From the NCBI RefSeq assembly GCF_046115515.1, contig NZ_CP175953.1: a DNA stretch of 64,000 nt. One strand, 5' to 3'. This document shows positions 36,659 through 46,000 of this stretch, piece after piece. The notes beneath the pieces are model-generated. The model made no database searches and was not told the origin of the DNA. It saw only the letters and a list, made by a program, of their open reading frames with translations. Origin of the DNA: Gracilimonas sp017641085 (GTDB taxonomy: Bacteria; Bacteroidota; Rhodothermia; Balneolales; Balneolaceae). The position numbers and the translations under genes are program-made. How positions within the stretch are numbered: position 1 is the stretch's first letter; the number at the start of each line of letters is the position of its first letter.

Positions 36659-37066
36659 GTGATACAACGACTACAAACGGTATTTCTGGCACTGGCATCC
36701 ATACTTAATCTTTCGGTTTACTTTACCCCCATTTACGAGAAAGCCATGAACGATCCTCAGCTCTGGATTGGCATTGGCCTGGCAAGTTCGTTGTTAGTGG
36801 CTTTAATCATAAACGTCTTTTCCATCTTCCTCTATAATAACCGGAAAAATCAGATAGCTTGGGTGAAAAGAGCTGCGCTGTTTCAGGTAATCGGTCTTGG
36901 GTTTTGTGTGGGTGTTTTATTTTCACTGGGAGGAATCGGAACCTACCTTTGGGATGAAGCGCTTGGAACCGGGCTTGTAATTGCAGGACTCCTGTTTCAG
37001 ATTTTAGCACTTCGTTTTATAAAAAAAGATGAGGAATTAGTCCGTTCAATGGATCGAATCCGATAG
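36659..37066 (+). CDS. DUF4293 family membrane protein
   Basis: Small four-helix inner-membrane protein of unknown function, 135 residues. The N-terminus MIQRLQTVFLALASILNLS and the overall helix pattern match DUF4293, a family largely confined to Bacteroidota and relatives. The start is GTG at 36659. A DMT permease gene follows after 7 bp on the same strand. Confidence 0.82.
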   Translation: MIQRLQTVFLALASILNLSVYFTPIYEKAMNDPQLWIGIGLASSLLVALIINVFSIFLYNNRKNQIAWVKRAALFQVIGLGFCVGVLFSLGGIGTYLWDEALGTGLVIAGLLFQILALRFIKKDEELVRSMDRIR

Positions 37067-37073
37067 GAGTATT

Positions 37074-37991
37074 TTGAGTCAGGATTATTCAAAAGCTAAA
37101 GTTTATCTGATCCTTATAGTTGGGCTCACCACCTTTGGCTTTGCCCCCATTTTAGTGAAGTTTGCTACCGAACATTCGGCCCTTTTGTTAGTGGCCATAC
37201 GTACGGTAGGCGCTTTTCTGATGCTGCTGCCTTTTTATATCTATCAAAAAAAGAGCGACAAATACGATGTAAAGCCGGTGGGTAATGAAACCAAATGGAT
37301 GGCCTTTGCCGGGATTGCCTTAGGGCTTCACTTCATACTTTGGATCAGTTCACTTTATTACACCTCGGTGGCTTCAGCTTCGGTGCTGGTTACCATTCAC
37401 CCCATTATGTTGATTGTAGCCGAACGGGTGTTGTACAAAATGGAGTTTGCTCCCACCGTATGGATTGGAGTGTTTATCGCTTTTGCCGGATCCGTCCTTT
37501 TAGGAATCTCTGATTACAATACGGAGTCAACCTTTGCCAACCCCTTGCTTGGAAATGCGATGGCTTTCGGAGCAGCAGCTATCTTTGCCGTTTATTTTCT
37601 GATCGGGAGAAAAATCCGGCAAAACCGATCCTGGCTCGGGTATGTATTCCCGGTTTATGGCTATGCGGCAGCAACCTGTGTTACTATTTTGCTGATTGTG
37701 GAAGGAATGCCCCAGCACATTTCCCCGGTGGTGATTTGGGTAGGGCTGGGATTGGCCATAGGTCCGCAGCTGATGGGCCACGGTTCTCTAAACTACGCCG
37801 TTAAATTCGTTTCACCCACATTACTTTCCACCTTAATTCTGACTGAACCCGTGTTTGCGACCGTGCTTGCGTTTTTTATCCTCGGAGAACTTCCGGCGAT
37901 TCTTTCCTTTGTGGCCATTTTTGTGACCTTAGTAGGGGTTGTGCTTACCTGGAAAAAGAAGCCGAAGCATAAGAGAGAGATCGATGAATAA
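37074..37991 (+). CDS. EamA/DMT-family permease
   Basis: Ten-helix transporter of the drug/metabolite superfamily, 305 residues, with two EamA halves (LTTFGFAPILVKFATEHSAL; AAIFAVYFLIGRKIRQNRSW) and a basic cytoplasmic tail. The start is TTG 37074, supported by an AGGAG ribosome site 4-5 nt upstream. It lies 7 bp after DUF4293. The substrate is unknown. It is distinct in sequence from the EamA protein at 28.6 kb. Confidence 0.87.
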   Translation: MSQDYSKAKVYLILIVGLTTFGFAPILVKFATEHSALLLVAIRTVGAFLMLLPFYIYQKKSDKYDVKPVGNETKWMAFAGIALGLHFILWISSLYYTSVASASVLVTIHPIMLIVAERVLYKMEFAPTVWIGVFIAFAGSVLLGISDYNTESTFANPLLGNAMAFGAAAIFAVYFLIGRKIRQNRSWLGYVFPVYGYAAATCVTILLIVEGMPQHISPVVIWVGLGLAIGPQLMGHGSLNYAVKFVSPTLLSTLILTEPVFATVLAFFILGELPAILSFVAIFVTLVGVVLTWKKKPKHKREIDE

Positions 37992-38260
37992 CCCGGGTAT
38001 TTCGACTCAATTTATCCAATAAAAAGGGTTAGTGTATAGGAATTTGATATAGAGAATATCGGTAAGTCAATACAAATCAGGGGTAAAAGGCATTTCGCGA
38101 ACCTTTTCGGTTATTTCAACGTTAGAAATGCTGAATTAGATTAAACATTACTAAGAATTCAGGAATTCAGCTTAAATAGGTGTATCATTACTTCCGGCAG
38201 ATGGAATTGTGACTTCATTATAGAATTGATTTCAAACAATAATGAAACCAACATCACTTA

Positions 38261-39766
38261 ATGCTATTTGAAAGAGACAACATTATTGGAGTGTCTAAGT
38301 ATTTGCTCCTCACCGGCTGTGGAGCTATGCTTTTCTTAAGCTGTTCGCAATCTTCAGACACACGCGAGAACAGCGAAACCCTCCCTGTTTCTGTAAGTGA
38401 ACCCGTTGAAAGAGACTTTGCAGAGATTAAAAGGAACGGCGTACTCCGTATGATTACCAGCTACAGTTCGGGCTCCTATTTTCTGTATAAAGGAGTTCAG
38501 GTTGGTTTTGAATACGAGCTGCTGAAAGCCTTCACAAAAGAAAATGACCTTGCCCTTGAGGTTGTGATTACGGGACCCGATGAAAGTCCCTATGACCTGC
38601 TCAATAGCGGTCGCGGTGATATTATAGCGGCCAATTACACCATCACCCCCGAAAGAAAGCAGGTGGTAGAGTTTACCCGTCCGTACAATATGGTTGATCA
38701 GCTTATTGTAGTTTCGGATGACCTGGGTTTTAAACCGGAAAGTATTTCGGATATGGAGGGAATTCCCATCAGTGTTCGCCGGAATAGTTCATACTACGTT
38801 CGCTTAAAAGAGCTAAAAGATGAAGGCTTCCCGGTGAACATCAACATTATCCCTGAAGATATGGACACCGAGTTGGTATTATTTCAGGTAGCCGATGGCA
38901 CGTATGAAGCTACCGTTGCTGACGACAATATTTTTGATGCAGCCGATAAATACATGAATGGACTTATAAAAGGACCACTAATTGCCGAAAGTGATACCAT
39001 TGCCTGGGCAGTCCGCAAAAATGCCCCCGATCTTGAGTATCAACTAAACCGTTTTCTGTACAAGCATTTTCGTTTTGATGAGGATGGGGTTCCCAAACGC
39101 TCTGCATTTCTGAATGTATTACGGAAAAAATACTTTGAGTCGGGCAACCAAATAGCTGATTACTACAGCCCTACTTACCAGGGAGAGCAATACGGCACTA
39201 TTTCTCCCTATGATAATATGATTCGTGAGGTAGCCGATGAAATGGGTGTAGATTGGGTGATGCTTACCGCTATTGCTGCACAGGAGTCGAAATTTAATCC
39301 AAGTTCGGTGAGTTGGGCAGGAGCCGTAGGGATTATGCAGGTGTTACCAAGGTTCTCAGAAATCTCATCTGACTCATTGTATATCCCGGAAGTGAATATT
39401 CGTGAGGGTGCTAAAATTCTGGCTTCTCATCTTGACCATTACGCCTATATGGACTCTACCAATAAATGGTCGTTTGCCCTGGCTGCATACAATGCCGGTT
39501 CCGGCCACCTTGCTGATGCCCGCCGGCTCACTATCGATCACAATAAAAACCCCAATGAATGGGAGGATGTGTTGGAGTCTTTATTAAAGCTGATGCAGCG
39601 TAAATACTACCAGCATGCACGCTACGGTTTTTGCAGGGGTATTGAGACGGTTCGGTATGTAAATGAAATTATGAACCGGTACAGCACGTATCAGACTATA
39701 TTAGCGCATAACAGAGAGAAGACCGCAACGGGAACCGGAGTGCTGGGTTTAAAAACCTTTAATTAA
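38261..39766 (+). CDS. MltF-like lytic transglycosylase with solute-binding domain
   Basis: Envelope murein hydrolase that cleaves the MurNAc-GlcNAc bond. It has 501 residues, with a lipoprotein-type signal (LFLSC, Cys near 29), a periplasmic solute-binding (SBP_bac_3) domain at about 55-290 (NGVLRMITSYSSGSYFLYKG; RKQVVEFTRPYNMVDQLIV), then an SLT domain from about 320. The catalytic Glu is in AAQESKFNPSS, followed by GAVGIMQVLP and LAAYNAGSGH. This two-domain order is that of MltF, whose N-terminal domain senses peptidoglycan fragments. The last 8 bp overlap the converging phosphatase gene. The 269 bp upstream hold no gene. Confidence 0.9.
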   Translation: MLFERDNIIGVSKYLLLTGCGAMLFLSCSQSSDTRENSETLPVSVSEPVERDFAEIKRNGVLRMITSYSSGSYFLYKGVQVGFEYELLKAFTKENDLALEVVITGPDESPYDLLNSGRGDIIAANYTITPERKQVVEFTRPYNMVDQLIVVSDDLGFKPESISDMEGIPISVRRNSSYYVRLKELKDEGFPVNINIIPEDMDTELVLFQVADGTYEATVADDNIFDAADKYMNGLIKGPLIAESDTIAWAVRKNAPDLEYQLNRFLYKHFRFDEDGVPKRSAFLNVLRKKYFESGNQIADYYSPTYQGEQYGTISPYDNMIREVADEMGVDWVMLTAIAAQESKFNPSSVSWAGAVGIMQVLPRFSEISSDSLYIPEVNIREGAKILASHLDHYAYMDSTNKWSFALAAYNAGSGHLADARRLTIDHNKNPNEWEDVLESLLKLMQRKYYQHARYGFCRGIETVRYVNEIMNRYSTYQTILAHNREKTATGTGVLGLKTFN

Positions 39767-41486
39767 CCTTCAGCACCAGTAGGGTGATGTCATCGTACTG
39801 AATGCCATCCGAAAAGTCCATAATGTCATCGATAACAGCATTCATGATTTCGCTTGATGATTTTTCAAGATGGGATTGAATGCATTGAACAAGCCTGTCC
39901 TCCTCGTACTCTTCGGTTTGTTCTGGGTTCATCGCTTCGGTAACGCCATCGGTATAAAAAATCAATGTATCGCCGGCTTCCAGGTCAATGGAGGCTGAAT
40001 CATAGGGCACCATAGAAGGCATAGCGCCTAAAATCACGCCACCCGCATCAAGTTCAATCGGTTCTTTGCTGCCTTTTTTGAATAGCATAGGGTTGTTATG
40101 GCCCGCGTTCACATAATCAAATTGCTTGCCGTCGGCCGATATTTTTCCCCAGAAGAAAGTAATAAATTTGTCGGCCGGTGTGTTTTTATGAATGATATCA
40201 TTAATGCTTCCGGTAGCTTCAGACAGGGTTATGTCAATCGGGGCTAAGGCATGTAACATCGATTGCAGGTTGGCCATCAACAACGAAGCCGGCACTCCCT
40301 TTCCGGTAACATCGGCAATGGCGAGTATATGCCCGTTGTCGGGAGTTTCAAGCACATCGAAATAGTCGCCACCAACCTGACGGGAGGAAATGTTAGTAGC
40401 CTCTAAATCAAAACCTTCGATGGTTGGAATTGGGGATGGAAGCAGCCCTTGCTGAATGGTTTTGGCAAGGTTGAGCTCCTCTTCCATTCGCTGCTTTTCT
40501 ATCTGCTCTTCGAGCAATAATGTCTTTTGGATGGTAAGCAAAGCCAGGTTTCCCAGCGACTGTAAAAAGTTGACCTGCTCTTTACCATAAGGCTCTTTAT
40601 TGGCGGGAGCTCCAACCCCTACAACACCAATTTTTTCATTTTGAAAGCGGAGCGCGATTAGCAGTTTGATGCCATTTTTCTCCAAAAAGGGACAGTCATG
40701 TTCTTCATCACAATAGAAAACATCTTCGAGTTCAAAAAGTGTATTCAGTTCTTTATCAGTAGGCTGTTCCTTTAACCCGCTGCTGGCTACAATAGATTTT
40801 TCTCCGTCAACATCCAGTACAAAAAAGAACGTTCGGATCAACATTTGCCCCAGCATGGCAAACTTGAACGTTCGGGCAATTTCATCCCGGTCCACCATCA
40901 TATTGAAATCTTTACTGAGCTCCAGAAGGGTGTTCAGATCGTGTACTTTGCGATCAAGCTTCCGGTTTATCAGTCGAAGCTCCTGGAACATTCGTGAGTT
41001 GGCAATAGCCACCGAAGAAATGATAGTCAGGCTTTCGATGAACTCCAGCTCGCTGGCTGTAAGCGGCTGTTTATTTCCCTTTGGCCCCAGGCACAAAAAA
41101 CCAAGGTGATGATTGGTGGTTCTCAGGTTAAAAAAGATGCTGCCTTCAGCCAGGCCCAGTTTCTTTGAAATCTCAGGAAATTCTTCCGCTTTAAGTACCG
41201 TACGATCCAGCTCGGCCTCAGGAAATTCAAGCTGAACTGAATCATCCTCATCAAGATCACTCTTTCCCTTAATCTTGCTTACCAGGTAAAAATGATTCGA
41301 GCCCTTGTTGATGAGAATCATCCCCTTGGGCACCAGCAGCTTCCCCATGGTAATCAGCAGAAGATTGTTCAGTACAAAATCCGGTTCCTGCGACTCGATG
41401 AGCATCCGGCTGGTTTCCAGCAGGGTACGAAGCTCAAATCGGCTTTGGCGTTCTTCAGTGTTCGAAAGAGATGTTTTTGTATCCAC
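39759..41486 (-). CDS. GAF/PP2C (SpoIIE/RsbU-type) serine phosphatase
   Basis: Cytoplasmic phosphatase that probably dephosphorylates the STAS antagonist encoded two genes upstream. It has 575 residues. The N-terminal two thirds hold two GAF-like regions joined by a helix. The C-terminal PP2C domain starts at about 345 and has the metal motifs GGDYFDVLETPD, IADVTGKGVPASLLMA and FYTDGVTEAMNPEQ. No membrane helix is seen. It is the last gene of a STAS-kinase-phosphatase set (6 bp after the kinase). The GAF part suggests control by a small ligand or redox signal. Confidence 0.9.
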   Translation of the reverse strand: MDTKTSLSNTEERQSRFELRTLLETSRMLIESQEPDFVLNNLLLITMGKLLVPKGMILINKGSNHFYLVSKIKGKSDLDEDDSVQLEFPEAELDRTVLKAEEFPEISKKLGLAEGSIFFNLRTTNHHLGFLCLGPKGNKQPLTASELEFIESLTIISSVAIANSRMFQELRLINRKLDRKVHDLNTLLELSKDFNMMVDRDEIARTFKFAMLGQMLIRTFFFVLDVDGEKSIVASSGLKEQPTDKELNTLFELEDVFYCDEEHDCPFLEKNGIKLLIALRFQNEKIGVVGVGAPANKEPYGKEQVNFLQSLGNLALLTIQKTLLLEEQIEKQRMEEELNLAKTIQQGLLPSPIPTIEGFDLEATNISSRQVGGDYFDVLETPDNGHILAIADVTGKGVPASLLMANLQSMLHALAPIDITLSEATGSINDIIHKNTPADKFITFFWGKISADGKQFDYVNAGHNNPMLFKKGSKEPIELDAGGVILGAMPSMVPYDSASIDLEAGDTLIFYTDGVTEAMNPEQTEEYEEDRLVQCIQSHLEKSSSEIMNAVIDDIMDFSDGIQYDDITLLVLKVN

Positions 41487-41492
41487 GATGCG

Positions 41493-41915
41493 TCAAAGGT
41501 TTTTGACCATACGTATTTCGTTGGTATGTCCTTTGCGGTTATACTGTACCTGATCCATGAGCTTACGGATCAGGTAAACGCCCATGCCGCCGCGTTTTTT
41601 TTCTTTGATGCGTTGCATAAGGTCGGGTTCGCTGTAAGTGCTGGGGTCAAAACTATTCCCTTCATCCATCAATGAAATCCATAGCTGGTTGGCGTTTGAG
41701 CCAATTTCTATATTCACTTTTTCAGTGGGGGAGTTTTTATAGGCGTGTTTAATGATATTGGTGTAGGCTTCATCCACTGCCAGCCTTATTTCTGAAATAT
41801 CTTTTTGGCTGAGCCCGATATTTTCGGCGTGGGCAGCAACAAAATCCCGCACTTTGGCGAGATGCTCTGTAGAAGCTTCAACAGAAAGGGTTTGTATGTT
41901 ATTATTTCCAGCCAC
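41493..41915 (-). CDS. RsbW-type anti-sigma factor / serine kinase
   Basis: GHKL-fold ATPase of 140 residues. The N-box is AVDEAYTNIIKHAYKN (about 46-61), the G1 region MDEGNSFDP, and the G2 region RGGMGVYLIRKLMD. Family members bind a sigma factor or other effector and phosphorylate a STAS partner. It lies between the STAS gene (12 bp upstream) and the PP2C gene (6 bp downstream), so the three should act as a partner-switching module. The final target is not encoded nearby. Confidence 0.9.
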   Translation of the reverse strand: MAGNNNIQTLSVEASTEHLAKVRDFVAAHAENIGLSQKDISEIRLAVDEAYTNIIKHAYKNSPTEKVNIEIGSNANQLWISLMDEGNSFDPSTYSEPDLMQRIKEKKRGGMGVYLIRKLMDQVQYNRKGHTNEIRMVKNL

Positions 41916-41927
41916 TCTCTTGGTTAT

Positions 41928-42275
41928 TTAATTGTCAAAGCTTTCTAAGGCTTCTTTTTCATCTTCCAGGATATCATACAAAGTTGGAAAGCCCAACAGA
42001 TCGAATACGTTATAAACGCGGTCGTTCATATTTGTCAGTTTGATGTCGCCGCCTAAACTTCTCACATCTTCGATGTAAGCCATAAAAACACCTAAACCGG
42101 CACTGGCTATATAATCCAGACCGGAGCAGTTGACGATGATAGCATAGCTTTCTTCATCAATTAACGATTTTAGTGCGTTCTCAAGCTGAGAAGCAGTATG
42201 CGCATCAAGCTCTCCACTGATATCCAGTATACTTACGTGATCATGTTGGCGTGTAGCAATACTGAAATTTTTCAT
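41928..42275 (-). CDS. STAS-domain anti-sigma factor antagonist
   Basis: 115-residue STAS protein. SGELDAHTASQLENAL and NCSGLDYIASAGLGVF are family motifs, with Ser58 as the likely phosphorylation site. When unphosphorylated it should bind the RsbW-type kinase and free the kinase's other partner. It is the first gene of the three-gene set. A 247-bp gap containing a terminator for the SPOR gene lies upstream. Confidence 0.91.
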   Translation of the reverse strand: MKNFSIATRQHDHVSILDISGELDAHTASQLENALKSLIDEESYAIIVNCSGLDYIASAGLGVFMAYIEDVRSLGGDIKLTNMNDRVYNVFDLLGFPTLYDILEDEKEALESFDN

Positions 42276-42384
42276 TCCACTTTTATTGAGGTTGGTGAAT
42301 GATGTTGAAGCTGCATAATAACGTAAACCGTAGAATTAGGAAAGTTTTTCGGAGTGGAAGGTTACGAAGTTGGAATAAAAAAGA

Positions 42385-42426
42385 TGCAAAAAAATAGCCC
42401 CGCACATTTATCTAATGTGCGGGGCT
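42385..42426 (-). terminator. Strong Rho-independent terminator of the SPOR gene
   Basis: A 13-bp perfect stem, AGCCCCGCACATT (42396-42408) with AATGTGCGGGGCT (42414-42426), has a 5-nt loop. On the minus strand it is followed by a T-rich tract (A residues at 42389-42394 on the plus strand). It lies about 97 bp past the SPOR stop and shields the STAS set from readthrough. Confidence 0.9.
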
Positions 42427-42522
42427 GACTATTCATCAAGAGAGACGCTACTTGAGCGCATCTGTAATTAAGCAAATGCTTGGGAGAGATACAACTATAA
42501 ATTATTTAAGCTTAAAATAGTT

Positions 42523-43014
42523 TTAGCTTCCTGATCTCTGAACTTTAGAAACCCAGTAGCCGGTATTCAATTCACTACCCAGCTCAGCTCCAAATTCTTC
42601 AGCTTCGGCTTTCTCAGCAAAAAAGCCAACCCGCAGCCGGAACCAAACATCACCGGTTTCTTCCTTCCCTATTTTAACCGTATATACATGAGGATAATCA
42701 CGATCGGTTAAGGTGTTTTTATATTCGTTTGCCTCTTCTTCCGACCGGAAAGCTCCAACCTGAACTACATACGTTCCGTCTTCAGCAAACTGAGGACCCT
42801 GTTGCTCTTCGACCATTTCCTGTTGTTGCTGGGCCTGAGCAATACTGTCTTCCCGGGCCTGCATCATCTCAGCGATTCTTTGTTCCTGAACTTGTCTGAG
42901 AGAGTCAAGTCGTGCTTGTTCTTTAGCTCTTCGTTCTTCTTCGCTTGGTCCGCACGCCTGGAAACTCACCAAAGCCACTGCCAACAACAATGTGTAGATG
43001 CTTACTTTTTTCAT
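42523..43014 (-). CDS. SPOR-domain lipoprotein
   Basis: 163-residue envelope lipoprotein. The signal ends at a lipobox-like FQAC (Cys about 21), followed by a charged Glu/Gln/Arg-rich coiled segment (about 25-75) and a C-terminal SPOR domain starting at TYVVQVGAFRSEEEANEY. SPOR domains bind glycan strands lacking stem peptides, often at division sites. It has its own terminator and no partner gene on the same strand. The specific role is unknown. Confidence 0.87.
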   Translation of the reverse strand: MKKVSIYTLLLAVALVSFQACGPSEEERRAKEQARLDSLRQVQEQRIAEMMQAREDSIAQAQQQQEMVEEQQGPQFAEDGTYVVQVGAFRSEEEANEYKNTLTDRDYPHVYTVKIGKEETGDVWFRLRVGFFAEKAEAEEFGAELGSELNTGYWVSKVQRSGS

Positions 43015-43189
43015 AAGAATAGTAGTTAGTTGATAATTATCTGTAAATGGTATTCCCGAAACGAATTAAACTTACATTATCCCAACCTGTTTCACAAATA
43101 TTCACGGGGCAAAACTTTCAGAAGTATCAGATTAGTCCGTATCTTATATAGACTGAATCTAAATGAATATATTTTGGTTCAGCAACTAC

Positions 43190-44235
43190 ATGAAAAACTC
43201 TCTGTTAAAAATATCCGGATTAACGAAGTCATTCGACCAAAGCGGGCCCGTTGTAAACGATGTCAGTTTTGAAGTTGGTAAGAATGAAATATTCGCACTG
43301 TTAGGCCCCAGCGGTTGCGGGAAGACTACAACTCTGCGCCTAATCGCAGGTTTTGAACAGTGCGAAGCCGGCGAAGTACACATCGAAAATGAGCTGGTTG
43401 AAAGTACCCGGAAACGTCTTTCTCCACAGAAAAGAGAGATAGGTTTTGTGTTTCAGGATTACGCACTTTTCCCGCACATGAACGCGCTCGAGAATGTGGC
43501 TTTTGGCCTTCGGGAAGTAGAGAAAAAAAGCGTCCGGTGTTAGCTGAAGAAGTGCTTTGCCGGACGGGTATGGAAAAGTACAAACACCGTATGCCCGATG
43601 AGCTTTCCGGTGGGCAGCAGCAGCGGGTAGCGCTGGCCCGGGCTATCGCCCCCAAGCCGAGGCTCGTGCTAATGGATGAGCCTTTTTCAGGACTCGATGC
43701 CATGCTCCGCGACACCACCCGAAAAGAAGTCCGTGCTATTCTCAAGAAATCCGGGATGAGTGCAATTCTTGTAACTCATGATCAGGAGGAAGCCCTTTCT
43801 TTTGCCGACCGGATTGCAGTTATGAATAACGGGCAGATTGAGCAAATCGGGACTCCGGAAGAAGTGTACTATCATCCCAAAACACAATTTGTAGCCCAGT
43901 TTTTAGGCCGAACGAACTTATTCCGAGCCCATGCTGATGGATCTGATAATGTAGAAACCCGGCTGGGTCCGGTTAAAATAAACAAAGAAGCCGAAGGCCT
44001 GATTTTATGTTCCATCCGCCCGGAGCACCTGACCATTGAGCGGTGCAAAGAAAATGGAAATGAAAGCGGCATCATTGTTGGGCGGGAGTTTCGCGGGCAC
44101 GATATAACCTACCATGTACTTTTTAAGGGAGATAAGTACATTGTTCATACCGATAACCGGCTTCTGTTTGATGTGGACGAGCATGTAATTGTGAAACCTC
44201 TGGAGCCGGCTGTAGTATTAGAACAGAAAGCCTGA
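43190..44235 (+). pseudogene. ABC transporter ATPase (PotA/FbpC-like), split by a frameshift
   Basis: One ATPase gene read in two frames. The first frame (43190-43543) holds Walker A GPSGCGKTTTLR and the Q-loop VFQDYALFPHM, then stops. The second (43537-44235) holds the signature LSGGQQQRVALARAI, Walker B RLVLMDEP, the H-loop LVTHDQEEA and a TOBE-like C-terminus (CSIRPEHLTI). Joining them needs a -1 shift in the run of seven A residues at 43523-43529; eight would restore E-K-K-K-R-P-V-L-A-E-E. It may be a true mutation, slippage-dependent expression or a homopolymer sequencing error. No permease or binding-protein gene is adjacent. An ATG nine codons earlier (43163) is also possible. Confidence 0.82.
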
Positions 44236-44263
44236 ACCGAAATTAAAATCTAACCGAAGTATT

Positions 44264-44548
44264 ATGTCATTTTTTGGATTTCTATTGTTACTGCTGATCG
44301 CCGCTATTTGTGGAGGCATTGGGCAAAGCATCAGCGGATATAGTTTTGGAGGCTGCCTGATCTCAGCCGGGGTTGGTTTTATTGGTGCCATTATTGGCAA
44401 GTGGATTGCCAGCGAACTGGGCCTTCCTGAACTTTGGACTATTGAAATCAGCGGAAGTCCCTTCCCCGTTATTTGGTCTATCATCGGGGCCGCATTATTC
44501 ACCGCTATTCTCGGTGCTATCATGAGGGGCAAGGAAAAAGCGATCTGA
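44264..44548 (+). CDS. GlsB/YeaQ/YmgE-type stress-response membrane protein
   Basis: Small hydrophobic protein of 94 residues with three predicted membrane helices and the Gly-rich pattern GFIGAIIGKWIASELG, as in the transglycosylase-associated (GlsB/YeaQ) family. The function is unclear; members are often stress-induced. It starts 28 bp after the ABC ATPase gene. The last residues (RGKEKAI) are basic and cytoplasmic. Confidence 0.78.
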   Translation: MSFFGFLLLLLIAAICGGIGQSISGYSFGGCLISAGVGFIGAIIGKWIASELGLPELWTIEISGSPFPVIWSIIGAALFTAILGAIMRGKEKAI

Positions 44549-44651
44549 CGTTTTCCCTCTTATCATAATTGATAAGATTTGTGAAGCCCCTTCCATTTGC
44601 CGCAGGTATTTCGTAATTAGCAGCTTCTTATTAATGCTAAAATCGGGATAT

Positions 44652-45971
44652 ATGTATAAGTCATTTATTTATGCGGTGATTCTTTTTCTAAACGTGAGCG
44701 GGTTTACAGCCTTGGCCCAGGTAAACGATGAGCTGCCAAAGCGGAGTGATAATCTTGAGGTGCTTTCTCATGTGCCACTGGGAGCTCCTTTAAGTGTTAC
44801 GGATATTGTAATTGAACAGGAATTAAGCCGCCCATATGCTTATGTGGGAAGGATGCAGGCCGAGAAAGGCTTCGACATCATTGACTTATCAAATCCTGAA
44901 AAAGCTGAGGTAATTTACCGCTGGCGAATGCCAAATGAAGAGCTGCATGTTGGGCTGGGCGGAATGGATCCCAAATACTTCAAACATAAAAACCGCTACT
45001 ATGTGGTACAGTCGCTGCAGTTTTTTCAGGGCGGACCAAATACCGATGCCGGTGCCGTTGTAGTTGATGTAACCGGATTACCGGATGTGAGCAAAGTGAA
45101 AACCGTGGGTTATGTTCGCAATGCAGAACATCCGGGCGGCTTCCACAATATATTTATGTACAAGCATTCTGATGGCCGGCCCCTGCTGTTTGCCACTACC
45201 TCTGGAGATGATGCCTATGTATATGACCTTGGGAAATTTGTTGAAGGGAAAGAAGATATCCTTGCCGGAACCATTCCCAACCCGGACACTCCTGCTCGCA
45301 TGGCCGGTGCTTCTTTAGGGTATCATGATTTTTACGTGGGATATCATCCCGATAGCCAGCAAGATCGCTTTTATGGCGGTGGAGCCGGCGGTTATTTTGT
45401 GTTTGATGTGACTGAAATGGATTCGGTCAGCTTGCTGGCTTCAGTGACCGGCGTGAGCGGAGTTGTTTGGGGACACACGGTTACCCCTTCACCGGATGGC
45501 CGATATATTGTTGGGGAAACAGAATACATGCACGCCCCGCTACGCATTTTTGATTTGAAACCTGCTCTTGATGGTGACGTTCAGAACATCAGCGATCCCA
45601 TAAGTTCCTGGAATTTTGACTATGAAAACCTGGTGCACAATCACGAAGTGAGGTGGCCGTATCTGTTCGTGTCCGGTTATGAGGATGGCTTACTGGTTGT
45701 GGATTTATTCAGCCCGGATGAGCCAAAAACCGTTGCCTATTATGATACCTTTCTTGGAAAGCATCAGTCCGGAATGTGTGGAGATAATACCTGTAACGGA
45801 GCTTTTGGAGTAGATGTGCGCAATGAAGACGGCCTCATCGTAGTTAGTGACATGGGAACCGGATTCTGGGCATTCCGCTTGGACGACTTCCAGGGCTGGA
45901 ACGGCCGCGGCTGGGGACTCCCGAATATCTCCAGTGCTCAGAACTGGGATGATGGTCCTACAGAGAACTAA
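44652..45971 (+). CDS. Secreted LVIVD-repeat beta-propeller protein
   Basis: 439-residue exported protein with a signal peptide ending near TALAQ. It carries repeated LVIVD-type blades (GFDIIDLSNPEKAEVIYRW, GAVVVDVTGLPDVSKVKTV, LLVVDLFSPDEPKTVAYYD), so a beta-propeller is likely. A late CGDNTCNGAF segment has two Cys that could form a disulfide or bind a metal. It precedes an unknown exported protein and a multicopper oxidase on the same strand with gaps of 29 bp and -1 bp, so a shared role is likely. An ATG six codons earlier (44634) is possible but lengthens the signal. Confidence 0.82.
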   Translation: MYKSFIYAVILFLNVSGFTALAQVNDELPKRSDNLEVLSHVPLGAPLSVTDIVIEQELSRPYAYVGRMQAEKGFDIIDLSNPEKAEVIYRWRMPNEELHVGLGGMDPKYFKHKNRYYVVQSLQFFQGGPNTDAGAVVVDVTGLPDVSKVKTVGYVRNAEHPGGFHNIFMYKHSDGRPLLFATTSGDDAYVYDLGKFVEGKEDILAGTIPNPDTPARMAGASLGYHDFYVGYHPDSQQDRFYGGGAGGYFVFDVTEMDSVSLLASVTGVSGVVWGHTVTPSPDGRYIVGETEYMHAPLRIFDLKPALDGDVQNISDPISSWNFDYENLVHNHEVRWPYLFVSGYEDGLLVVDLFSPDEPKTVAYYDTFLGKHQSGMCGDNTCNGAFGVDVRNEDGLIVVSDMGTGFWAFRLDDFQGWNGRGWGLPNISSAQNWDDGPTEN

Positions 45972-46000
45972 TTTCTCAAAGTAAAAGTATTGGAACGGTT

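Noticed and set aside
38155..38170. Tandem GAATTCAG pair upstream of the MltF-like gene
   Set aside because: A 16-bp duplication in a gene-free gap with no related sites; too little to call a regulatory element.
43524..43530. dnaX-like slippery heptamer AAAAAAG in the ABC ATPase
   Set aside because: The heptamer is not in the phase needed for A-AAA-AAG in the incoming frame; there the codons are AAA AAA AGC. No strong downstream stem was noted, so programmed frameshifting is only one of several options.
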